NCBI GenBank assembly: GCA_040905285.1
Contig: JBBDRV010000004.1
Span: forward strand, 1 to 13,277
Reading direction: 5' to 3'
Length of the DNA stretch: 13,277 nt
Source: JBBDRV01 sp040905285
GTDB taxonomy: Bacteria > Bacteroidota > Rhodothermia > Balneolales > Balneolaceae
Below are positions 1-7,512 of this stretch, piece by piece. Below the pieces are notes generated by a model. That model ran no database searches and was not told where the DNA came from. It was given only the letters and a program-made list of their open reading frames with translations. The number at the start of each line of letters is the position of its first letter. The first letter of the stretch is position 1. Made by a program: the position numbers and the translations under genes.

Positions 1-750
1 ACGCTCGGAGATAGTGGGTCCCTCCTCCAAACCCTGCATATGCCGGCTGGTGGCAAAAAAAATGTTACTGTCTGATACAGTGGCTTCCACTGAACCGTCC
101 ATCACTTTATAAAGCAGTGATTCCGTATCCAGATCCTCCGAAATCACCTGTATATTCAGATCATATACCTGGTCCTTTAACTGGTTGAGAGTGTGGTAAT
201 AGGAACTGTTCCGTTCAACGGTAATGGGTATCGCCGAATCTGCCATTTCTGCAAGTGTTTGCGGCTTCCGTTCACTATCAGCCGGGTAGACAACGACCTG
301 ATTGACAAGATTATATGGTCTTGTAAAGGTGACAAGACTGTTCCTTTCGGGAGTAATCGTGTAATTGGCTGCGATCACATCCCCTTCACCGGAATTTAAC
401 AGATCATAGGGATTTTCATCCCTGCCAATAATAACAACCTCGAGGGCCAGGTCATTTTCCCGTGCGAACGCTTTGACAAATTCATATTCAAAGCCGGCCT
501 CCATCCCCTGATGAAGAAAATAGGTGTTGAAGCTGTAGTGTGTTATCATTCTCAACACACCGCTCCGGCGAATCTCTGCGAGGTCCCTTCCCACCGGGTC
601 GGTAATTTTAACGGACAATTCGGGAGTGTCTAGGGACTTACTCAGGTCCGGTTCTGCCTCGGATTGACACCCCATAATCAGCAGACAGGCAAGAAAGGAG
701 TACAAAAAGAGCTGTCTGTTTCTGACAGGGCAGGATTTACTCTCAACCAT
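1..750 (-). CDS. Lipoprotein with family-3 solute-binding domain, MltF-like (partial, C-terminus beyond the left edge)
   Basis: The reading frame opens with ATG at 750 and runs off the window after exactly 250 codons. Residues 13-27 form a hydrophobic signal segment ending in a lipobox-like IMGC, so Cys28 should be lipidated and the protein anchored in a membrane. From about residue 55 the protein has the layout of a bacterial extracellular solute-binding domain (SBP family 3): a TYF segment, GFEYEFVKAFA, a DVIAANYTITPER block and a late ATVSDS segment. The same order of motifs occurs in the N-terminal half of MltF, a membrane-bound lytic murein transglycosylase that cleaves peptidoglycan, and that is my preferred identity. 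The catalytic SLT domain with its glutamate would lie outside the window. A plain substrate-binding lipoprotein therefore remains possible. No Shine-Dalgarno is evident. It lies 325 bases downstream of the transporter gene, so it probably has its own promoter. Confidence 0.75.
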   Translation of the reverse strand, partial: MVESKSCPVRNRQLFLYSFLACLLIMGCQSEAEPDLSKSLDTPELSVKITDPVGRDLAEIRRSGVLRMITHYSFNTYFLHQGMEAGFEYEFVKAFARENDLALEVVIIGRDENPYDLLNSGEGDVIAANYTITPERNSLVTFTRPYNLVNQVVVYPADSERKPQTLAEMADSAIPITVERNSSYYHTLNQLKDQVYDLNIQVISEDLDTESLLYKVMDGSVEATVSDSNIFFATSRHMQGLEEGPTISER

Positions 751-1075
751 AGGTAATTCGTTCGTTACTATTGAATGGAGTCAACACTTTCCCTAATCAT
801 ATGGTTCCGTTTGCCTTATTGAATAAAACAACATAAAAATGGCTCAAACGCTTGTTTTTACGTTGTTTATTTTATTATATAAGTGTTGAAAATACCAAAT
901 GCTTATATTTCATTTTTTATAAATCTTTACAATATATTAACATCTATTTTTATTGCCTAAATCTTTAAAATATTCTAATATATAAAAGGATGCTTTTGAT
1001 CAGATTTACCGCTGTAAACCCAGGTCAGCAGGATATGAGCAGCTTCCAATCAGGAGATGAGCAGGTTTCGGCGGG
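751..1075. other. AT-rich intergenic spacer, probable promoter region of the MltF-like gene
   Basis: No gene is supported in this 325-base stretch. Positions about 800-990 are much richer in A+T than the flanking genes. On the minus strand a TATAAT hexamer (879 to 874) lies about 125 bases before the ATG at 750, but no convincing -35 box stands 16-18 bases upstream of it, so I do not call a promoter. Two imperfect copies of an AT-rich segment beginning AAATCTTTA lie at 921-943 and 959-981. Nearer the end of the transporter gene, composition returns to normal and a short direct repeat is present (1029-1064). No terminator hairpin for the transporter gene is visible. Confidence 0.5.
1029..1064 (+). 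repeat. Short direct repeat, 14 bases, period 22
   Basis: CAGGATATGAGCAG (1029-1042) and CAGGAGATGAGCAG (1051-1064) differ at one of 14 positions. They lie just past the stop codon of the EamA-family gene, and this looks like a small tandem duplication. No function is evident. Confidence 0.5.
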
Positions 1076-1978
1076 TCACTTCTTTAACCAGCTCAGGGAA
1101 ACCCCCGTCATAATAATCAACATGGCACCCATGGAGACGGGCGAAGGAAGTTCATCGAATAGAAAAAAGGCGGCAATGGCGGCGATTATTACTTCAGAAA
1201 GGATCAGTGTGGAGAGAATGGTCGGTGATACATATTTAACAGCATAGTTCATTGACCCGTGACCGATAATGGTAGGACCTGCAGCAAGGGCGATACTGAT
1301 CAGAACGGCCGAAAAGGAAATATAGGGCCAGCCGCCGACCCAGATGAGGGTAAGCACACTACAGGTTATGGCAGCATGGAGATAGACATGAAATACATAA
1401 TCAATCCATTCGGCTTTCTGGCGTATTTTTCGTCCCATCATAAAATAAATCACAAAAATCACTGCCGCTGTGAATGCAAATGCATTTCCGAGAAGCGGAT
1501 TTTCAAAAGCACCTTCAGCAGTCCGGTCAGAAAAGCCCAGTGCAATAGACCCCATGCAGGCCATAAATACACCCAGCCAGACCGTTGACCCAAAGCGCTT
1601 TTTATACAGCAGGCTTTCCGTCAGGATGATAATTACAGGATGTATAGTCACCAGTACCGTGGCCGAGGCGACACTTGTATAATGCAGAGACGCTATCCAA
1701 AATGAAAAATGCAGGCCCAGGCTGATGCCGGCAAGCATCATCATAACCGGATTTACCCCACTTGTTTTCAGTTCGGAAAATGTTTTTTTCCTGACCAGCC
1801 AGAAAGGCGCCAAAAAGCCGACGGCTATCAGTGTGCGCAAGGCGGCCAGAACCATCGGCTGGACATCGGTTGCATACCTGACCAGAATCGGAGACGCTCC
1901 AAAGGTTATCAAACCTATGAAAAGCAGTGAAATTATCTTGAATTTCGGATAGTCAGCGGAGTTCGGGCTTTCGGGCAA
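1076..1978 (-). CDS. DMT-superfamily (EamA-type) transporter
   Basis: This 300-residue protein is almost entirely hydrophobic, with about ten predicted transmembrane helices in two EamA repeats (about residues 20-148 and 162-298). The first repeat has an N-terminal ILVRYA...QPMVLAALRTL segment and SVASATVLVTIHPV. The second carries the family-like GHGSMNYAVKYVSPTILSTLILSE segment (its central part at 239-258) and a short basic C-terminus. EamA proteins are inner-membrane exporters of metabolites or amino acids; substrate cannot be read from the sequence. The start is TTG at 1978, because no in-frame ATG occurs before the second helix and starting later would remove helix 1. It begins 22 bases after the stop of the DUF4293 gene, so the two are probably co-transcribed. 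No good Shine-Dalgarno is seen, so the exact start is less certain than the identity. Confidence 0.88.
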   Translation of the reverse strand: MPESPNSADYPKFKIISLLFIGLITFGASPILVRYATDVQPMVLAALRTLIAVGFLAPFWLVRKKTFSELKTSGVNPVMMMLAGISLGLHFSFWIASLHYTSVASATVLVTIHPVIIILTESLLYKKRFGSTVWLGVFMACMGSIALGFSDRTAEGAFENPLLGNAFAFTAAVIFVIYFMMGRKIRQKAEWIDYVFHVYLHAAITCSVLTLIWVGGWPYISFSAVLISIALAAGPTIIGHGSMNYAVKYVSPTILSTLILSEVIIAAIAAFFLFDELPSPVSMGAMLIIMTGVSLSWLKK

Positions 1979-2000
1979 ATTGTTTGCTGTTAGCGTCTCT

Positions 2001-2408
2001 TTAACGGATTCGATCCATCGATTCTACAAGTTCCTGATCCTTCCGGATAAATCGCCAGGCCTGCCAGAGGGAAATGAGAGCCAGTAATATTAGCAAGACA
2101 CTCAGAGCTTCTTTCAGAAGAAAAGAGCCTATTCCACCAAGCGTAAGCAAAATGGCTATGCTTGCAGCCAAAACAGCTGTCTGCGTGAATGTCGCAATCC
2201 GAACCCGGACGAGCTGTTTCTCTCTGTCCCGGTAAAGGAAAACAGAATAAATACTTAAAATGATCACCCCGGCCAAAAGCAGGGAGAACACAATGCCTAT
2301 CCAGACAGCGGGATCCTGCATGGCCCTTGTATAGATAGGGGTAAAAAAGACAAAAAAATTGATCACAGCGGCCAATAGCAGAAATACTGTCTGAAGTCGT
2401 TGTATCAC
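2001..2408 (-). CDS. DUF4293 family membrane protein
   Basis: This is a 135-residue protein with four hydrophobic segments (about 6-25, 35-57, 74-90 and 97-115) and a basic loop YRDREKQLVRVR between the second and third. The N-terminal MIQRLQTVFLLLAA and the C-terminal IRKDQELVESMDRIR match what I know of DUF4293, a family of four-helix membrane proteins found mainly in Bacteroidota and relatives and of unknown function. I chose GTG at 2408 because it places the conserved IQR motif at the N-terminus, as in the family. A TTG at 2435 would add nine residues (MNFKSIQSL) without family support. It lies between the RND permease gene (118-base gap) and the EamA gene (22-base gap) on the same strand. 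Whether it belongs to the efflux operon is not clear. Confidence 0.82.
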   Translation of the reverse strand: MIQRLQTVFLLLAAVINFFVFFTPIYTRAMQDPAVWIGIVFSLLLAGVIILSIYSVFLYRDREKQLVRVRIATFTQTAVLAASIAILLTLGGIGSFLLKEALSVLLILLALISLWQAWRFIRKDQELVESMDRIR

Positions 2409-2526
2409 CAGACTCTGGATTGATTTAAAATTCAATGAAAAATAGTGAATTGAACTGTGGTTTTCAGTGATTCACCCAAACTTTTCCCCGGTTCTGTAAT
2501 TCCTGTTATCCGGACGGACAGGGGCC

Positions 2527-5500
2527 TCACGGTTTGGTCCGTACGGTCATCAGGCGATTTAGCCTCAGTGAAACTGAGTCGAATGCCGAATACAGCACCG
2601 GAACAACGACCAGGGTTAAAAATGTGGCGAATGTCAATCCACTGATGATTGCGATACCCATCGGCCCCCAGAATCCCGTGCTCTCAGAGCCCAGCTGAAA
2701 ATCCGGATCAAAATTCACAAAAAGATTTACAAAATCGATGTTAATGCCGAATGTCAGGGGAACCAGCCCCAGAATGGTTGTCAGCGCTGTCAGCAATACA
2801 GGCCTGAAACGAATCGCACCCGCTTCAATGATGGCCTCTTTTTTCGACATGCCTTTTTCCACCAGCTGTTTTACATAATCAAGCAACACGATATTGTTAA
2901 CACATACAATGCCTGCCAGGGAAATAATACCGATAAACGTCATCAGGCCAAAGGCTGTGCGACTCAACACCAGCCCCAGCAAGACTCCGATAAGACTTAA
3001 TCCGACAGCTGTCATGATGATGAATGGGGAGAGCATGTTATTGAATTTAGCCAGCATCACCAGAAAAATAAGGGCGAAGCCCACCAGAAGTGCCGCGGTA
3101 AGAAAACCGAATGCCTCTTCCTGTTCCTCATTCTCTCCTGTGTATTCCATCCTGTAGCCGGGCGGAAGCTGCTCCCTGTAATCCGACAGAAGCTCCTGCA
3201 CTTCAGCCAGAATTTCGGGCCCGCTGTAGCCGGACGCCGCCTGGCCCTCCACTGTAGCGGTTCGCTGAAGATTCAGGCGGGTAATACTCCCCAGACCAAC
3301 TCCTTCCCGGAAATCAGCTATGGCCGACAGCGGCACAAAACCATCCATGGAGCCGACGTTCAAATCCCTGAGATCTTCCAGCTCCTGCCGGTCTTCGGGC
3401 CTGAGACGCACGATAATGTCGTATTCATCTTCTCCATCTCTCCATTTGCTTGTTTCCAGACCGTTATTGGCAATACGAATGGTTTGCGCTATATCCGACA
3501 TGTTCAGTCCGAAACGGCTCGCCCTCTCGTAATCTGCCAGGATACGGTATTCCGGCAGTCCGCCGCTGATGTTGTTTCGGACATCTACCAGTCCCGGTAT
3601 TTCCCTCGTTACCGAAGCTTCAATCAACAACTGTGTTAACTCACGGGTGATCCTCACAATCTCGTTAAAATTCTGTCCGGACACCTCGATATTGACAGGG
3701 GCTCCGGTAGGCGGACCGGTCTGTTCCCCCTCGATATTGACCATTATATCCGGTATATCTCTGACGATTTCCCGGATTTTATTCAGCGTACTGCTGGATG
3801 GTTCGGCACGATCACCAAAATCCACCAGATTAATGGTCAGGCGGGAGCGTTCGGCACTCTGGGCACCGCCCCCGAAAAACGGATCCCCCGCAACACCCAC
3901 ATTTGTCTGTATGTTTTCGATATTGGCTTTCACAGCAGGATCTTCGTCGATGAGATTGTAGATCCTCTCCTGTACTTCTCCTGCAATCACGTTGCTGGAC
4001 TCTACATTCATCCCGACAGGTCCTTCCAGCTCCACAACGATATTGTTTGGATCGGTTTCAGGAAAAAATTCAACCCCCGTGGGTGCAAGGATAAACAGTC
4101 CGAAGATACTGACCAGCACCCCCAGCACGGAACTCAGTAGAAGGGACCGGTTGTCCGTTATGATAATCGGTTTTTCAGACTTTCTGAACATGCCAAGAAA
4201 ACCGGCTATGACTATTATAGCAGGAAGTAAAAGAAGATAGAGCCAAACCATCGCTTCCACAGCATGACCGAGAGAAACAGCAAAGAGAACAGTGGAAATA
4301 AAAATCGCCAGCAGTATTCCTGTGATGACCGAAATTCTGCCGCCCCTGAATACAGCTTCCATCAGATGAATCATGACGCTTGCAATTCCTGCCACTGCAA
4401 ACAGAGCCGCTGCTGCAAACAGGACCGAAGACAGCGGAGAAAAAAGGCTGACCAGTCCGCCGGATACAGCCAGCAAAACAGATAGCGTCAGGCTTCCTAG
4501 CCCAAAGGTATTTCTGATCATGGCGTATCTGACGGAATAATCCCGCAAGAGCATCCAGTCCAGGAAGTTCCGGTACGCAACGACAATATCCGGAAGAGTT
4601 TCTTCTGTAAACCGCCTGGAGGCAGGTTTGATGGCATACCTGTAGAGGGCCCAGAAAAGAAGTATCATCAGTATCGACACCATCAGAGTGGTAAAATTGG
4701 CCATTCCGACAGCCACCGCAAGAAATAGTCCTATTCCCGCAGCAAGCCCCTTCACGTATCCTGTTGTCGGGGGTTTCTCTTCATCCTCCAGCCTCACCAG
4801 ATAGGCTGTCAGCACCGGGTAGAGGACCAGGGCCACGAAAAGAGAACAGGTAAGCACGATAATCAGTGTCATTGGCAGGTAGCTCATGAACTGGCCGATA
4901 ATACCGGGCCAGAAAAGCATGGGTGCAAAGGCAGCAAGCAGAGTCAGGGTAGCCGCTATCAGGGCATAACCCACTTCATCTGTCGCCAGTCTGGCAGCTT
5001 CAAACCGGGCATACCCCATTTCACGATATCTGTAGATATTCTCCACCACCACAATGGAGTTGTCCACCAGCAGCCCGAGGGCTATTATCAAACTGAAAAG
5101 TATGATGAAATTGACTGAATGTCCGAGTGCGAAAAGCACGATGAACCCCACCAGAATGGAAAGGGGAACAGCCGTGCCCACCAGGAGGGCATTACGTATC
5201 CCCAGAAAAAAGACCAGAACCAGAACCACAAATAACATTCCGCTGATAATGCTGTTTTCCAGGTCCGAAATCAGGTCCGTAATCTGTTCACTCTGATCTC
5301 CTGTTATAACCACGTTTGTACCTGAAGGCAGCAGGAACCCTTCGACAGCCGCCATAACCTCTTCAGAGGTTTCAAGTATGTTCACACCCGGTCTCTTTTT
5401 GATATTGAGGCTGATAACCTGGTTATCCTGTATGAGAGATTCGTCCACATCAGACACTCTGCCATTTTCCTCAATCTTGTAAGCCCTCAGGCGGGCAAAA

Positions 5501-6321
5501 CTTTCACGCTCTTTAAACCCGAATATCACATCGGCGACATCCCGCATATAGACAAGGCCCGATCCCTGTGCCTCCCCCTCCGGCGGCCCCCCGACCACCA
5601 GGTCTTCGATCTCTTCCGGATTGTTGAATTCACCGCTGACACGAACCAGATAATTCATCCGTGCGACATCCACTGTTCCGCCGGGAATGGTCAGGTTCTG
5701 ATTCTGTATGGCTCCCACAAGCTGGCCGAAGGCAAGATTACGGCCATTGAGGGCTGCCAGATCGACATTGACCTGGACTTCCCGTTCTATATCCCCTACA
5801 ATCTCCACCTCCCGTATACCCGCCACGGTTTCCAGCCTGTCTTCCAGCCGCTCCGCCACTTCCGTCAACCGGGACAACGGGTAGTCTGCCGACAGATTAA
5901 CTGTCAGGATCGGGATATCATCCAGATCGATCTCTACAATCACAGGTTCCTCTACATCCGGTGGCAGCTCCGATCTTGCAATATCCACCCGTTCCCGCAC
6001 CCGCTGACTGGCTTCGACCATCGACACGTCGAGTTCAAATTCAACAATCACACTGCTGAAGCTTTCGGTTGTCGTGGAGCGAATTTCTTTAACGCCGTTG
6101 ATCCCCTGCAATTCACGCTCTATCGGCTGGCTGACCAGCGACTCCATATCAGAAGGACTGATGCCCGGATAAACGGTATTAATAATAAAAATCGGGATTT
6201 CTATTGACGGGTTCGACTCTTTGGGAATCGCACTGTAGCTGAAAGCTCCGGCAATCACCAGAATAGCCGTCAGGATCACGACAACCGTTCTGTTATTTAA
6301 TGTTATTTCAGTAAGTTTCAT
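2527..6321 (-). CDS. RND-family efflux permease (AcrB/HAE1-like), enlarged TM6-TM7 region
   Basis: This is the inner-membrane, proton-driven pump of a tripartite drug-efflux system. At 1264 residues it is longer than AcrB (about 1050). It opens with helix 1 and FFPE-type porter sequences, and has TM4 motif GLLVDNSIVVVEN (Asp420), a second FFPET motif after TM7 (752-756), TM10 motif GIVCVNNIVLLDY (around 1137-1149), and RFRP before TM11 (Arg1173). Two large periplasmic loops flank TM2 and TM8 in the usual RND arrangement. Residues about 509-722 contain about six hydrophobic stretches (523-541, 543-560, 604-628, 631-652, 663-685, 690-711) where AcrB has only a short amphipathic linker. The TM11-TM12 loop (about 1193-1219) is also long, as in Bacteroidota homologues. 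The frame is uninterrupted, so the extra part is real coding sequence. The ATG at 6321 follows the adaptor stop by 33 bases, without a Shine-Dalgarno. Substrates cannot be predicted. Confidence 0.96.
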   Translation of the reverse strand: MKLTEITLNNRTVVVILTAILVIAGAFSYSAIPKESNPSIEIPIFIINTVYPGISPSDMESLVSQPIERELQGINGVKEIRSTTTESFSSVIVEFELDVSMVEASQRVRERVDIARSELPPDVEEPVIVEIDLDDIPILTVNLSADYPLSRLTEVAERLEDRLETVAGIREVEIVGDIEREVQVNVDLAALNGRNLAFGQLVGAIQNQNLTIPGGTVDVARMNYLVRVSGEFNNPEEIEDLVVGGPPEGEAQGSGLVYMRDVADVIFGFKERESFARLRAYKIEENGRVSDVDESLIQDNQVISLNIKKRPGVNILETSEEVMAAVEGFLLPSGTNVVITGDQSEQITDLISDLENSIISGMLFVVLVLVFFLGIRNALLVGTAVPLSILVGFIVLFALGHSVNFIILFSLIIALGLLVDNSIVVVENIYRYREMGYARFEAARLATDEVGYALIAATLTLLAAFAPMLFWPGIIGQFMSYLPMTLIIVLTCSLFVALVLYPVLTAYLVRLEDEEKPPTTGYVKGLAAGIGLFLAVAVGMANFTTLMVSILMILLFWALYRYAIKPASRRFTEETLPDIVVAYRNFLDWMLLRDYSVRYAMIRNTFGLGSLTLSVLLAVSGGLVSLFSPLSSVLFAAAALFAVAGIASVMIHLMEAVFRGGRISVITGILLAIFISTVLFAVSLGHAVEAMVWLYLLLLPAIIVIAGFLGMFRKSEKPIIITDNRSLLLSSVLGVLVSIFGLFILAPTGVEFFPETDPNNIVVELEGPVGMNVESSNVIAGEVQERIYNLIDEDPAVKANIENIQTNVGVAGDPFFGGGAQSAERSRLTINLVDFGDRAEPSSSTLNKIREIVRDIPDIMVNIEGEQTGPPTGAPVNIEVSGQNFNEIVRITRELTQLLIEASVTREIPGLVDVRNNISGGLPEYRILADYERASRFGLNMSDIAQTIRIANNGLETSKWRDGEDEYDIIVRLRPEDRQELEDLRDLNVGSMDGFVPLSAIADFREGVGLGSITRLNLQRTATVEGQAASGYSGPEILAEVQELLSDYREQLPPGYRMEYTGENEEQEEAFGFLTAALLVGFALIFLVMLAKFNNMLSPFIIMTAVGLSLIGVLLGLVLSRTAFGLMTFIGIISLAGIVCVNNIVLLDYVKQLVEKGMSKKEAIIEAGAIRFRPVLLTALTTILGLVPLTFGINIDFVNLFVNFDPDFQLGSESTGFWGPMGIAIISGLTFATFLTLVVVPVLYSAFDSVSLRLNRLMTVRTKP

Positions 6322-6354
6322 AGTCGGTTACTATAGAGATATCGGCCGGTGGGG

Positions 6355-7512
6355 TTAATAGGATAAGACGGAGCGGTCCCTTCTCTGCAGATCCCTGGCA
6401 TACTCGCTGCTGGGTCGGTTACTGAGCACATTCAGCCTGTCGCCGACACTCAACGTGCTGATTCCGGTAACAATCACTTCATCTCCTTCCTGAAGCCCCT
6501 CGGTGACTTCTATTACAGGCCCTGAAGCAGGCCCGGTATTTACCGTAACCAGCTCTGCCACTTTTTCGTCATTTTCGTCTTTCACTATAAAAACCCTGAT
6601 TCCATCCTCGTCCCGTACAATAGAGGTTCGCGGTACAATAACGGCATTCTCGATGGTTCTTCTTTTCACATGCAGGTCCACCACCATTTCAGGCTTGATC
6701 GATCCCCCGACGTTAGGCAGCTCTATTTCAACAGGAAATGTGCGGGTTGCAGAGTCGATAACATTCCCGGCAAATGAAATTGTGCTTTCCCGGACGGAGC
6801 CATCGTATGACCGGAGTCTGACAGTAACCGGGCTTCCTTTGACAATCTGTCCGGAATATCGCTCGGGAACACCGGCAGTGATACGCACCGTGTCTGTATT
6901 AACCAGCCTGACTACCGGCATACCTGGATTTACCAGTTCTCCGGTACGGACAAATCGCTCTTCTATCCGTCCCCTGAACGGAGCTTCAACATGGGTATCG
7001 CGGAGCTGCTTTTCAGCCTGCTCCAGCTGCGACCCGGCCTGATCACGCTGGGCTTTTGCACTCCTGTAATCCTGTGTACTAATAATTTCATCCTCATAAA
7101 GGGATTCCAGCCGGTTAAACGTATCATCTGCCAGTTCAAATGACGTCCGGGCTGCTTCAAACCGGGACCTGAGCAGACGGTCGTCCATATTGGCAATGAT
7201 AGCTCCCTCTTCCACAGATTCGCCCCGTTCCAGGATGGTGTGTATCCGACCGGAGCTTTCGGACGAGACAGTGGCATCTTCAATGGCTTCCACAACCCCC
7301 GTAATGCGGATATAGTCGTCAAACGAATCGGGTGTAACCGTCACTGTTTCAACAGGAATGTACCGGGTGCGCTCTGACTGGTCTTCCCCGGCTTCATCGT
7401 CAGGCTCACAGCCGGTAACGGCAATCATGAACATCAGGGCTGCCGGCAATAGGGTCTTCCATTTCATAGTAATTTGAATTGGGTCATCAGTTTGGGTATT
7501 GGTAATGTTCAT
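6355..7512 (-). CDS. RND efflux periplasmic adaptor (membrane-fusion protein), lipoprotein
   Basis: The adaptor links the RND pump to the TolC-like channel in the periplasm. A hydrophobic signal ends in VTGC (Cys35), so it should be lipid-anchored in the inner membrane. Residues about 80-110 and 171-205 form the split lipoyl-like domain (GRIHTILERGESVEEG; VEAPFRGRIEERFVRTGE). Between them, 112-170 is a charged, heptad-like alpha-hairpin containing DEIISTQDYRSAKAQRDQA. The beta-barrel follows (206-282), then a membrane-proximal domain with TEGLQEGDEVIVTG. The start is ambiguous. ATG 7512 has AGGAGA eight bases upstream and overlaps the channel gene by 26 bases, whereas ATG 7467 would give a compact lipoprotein signal (MKWKTLLPAALMFMIAVTGC) but has no Shine-Dalgarno. 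I give the longer form. The gene sits between channel and permease, the standard order for a co-transcribed pump. Confidence 0.94.
   Translation of the reverse strand: MNITNTQTDDPIQITMKWKTLLPAALMFMIAVTGCEPDDEAGEDQSERTRYIPVETVTVTPDSFDDYIRITGVVEAIEDATVSSESSGRIHTILERGESVEEGAIIANMDDRLLRSRFEAARTSFELADDTFNRLESLYEDEIISTQDYRSAKAQRDQAGSQLEQAEKQLRDTHVEAPFRGRIEERFVRTGELVNPGMPVVRLVNTDTVRITAGVPERYSGQIVKGSPVTVRLRSYDGSVRESTISFAGNVIDSATRTFPVEIELPNVGGSIKPEMVVDLHVKRRTIENAVIVPRTSIVRDEDGIRVFIVKDENDEKVAELVTVNTGPASGPVIEVTEGLQEGDEVIVTGISTLSVGDRLNVLSNRPSSEYARDLQRRDRSVLSY

Noticed and set aside
921..981. Two AAATCTTTA-containing copies in the AT-rich spacer considered as iterons
   Set aside because: Only two imperfect copies in very AT-rich DNA, with no replication gene or other origin features nearby; chance is likely.
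2409..2526. Possible terminator between the RND gene and the DUF4293 gene
   Set aside because: Only short arms (such as CCTGT/ACAGG) with long loops and no following T-run are visible on the minus strand.
3569..3961. Plus-strand open frame of 130 codons within the RND gene
   Set aside because: Antisense to the periplasmic porter region of the permease; composition is that of a shadow frame.
4156..4797. Possibility that the extra RND membrane segments reflect a frameshift or gene fusion artefact
   Set aside because: The frame is continuous, codon use and hydrophobicity pattern fit the rest of the gene, and TM7 resumes cleanly with an FFPET motif.
6503..7042. Plus-strand open frame of 179 codons within the adaptor gene
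   Set aside because: Ser/Thr-rich translation antisense to conserved adaptor sequence; a shadow of the real gene.
6963..7322. Minus-strand open frame of 119 codons in another frame of the adaptor gene
   Set aside because: It overlaps the well-conserved hairpin and lipoyl coding region and resembles no family.
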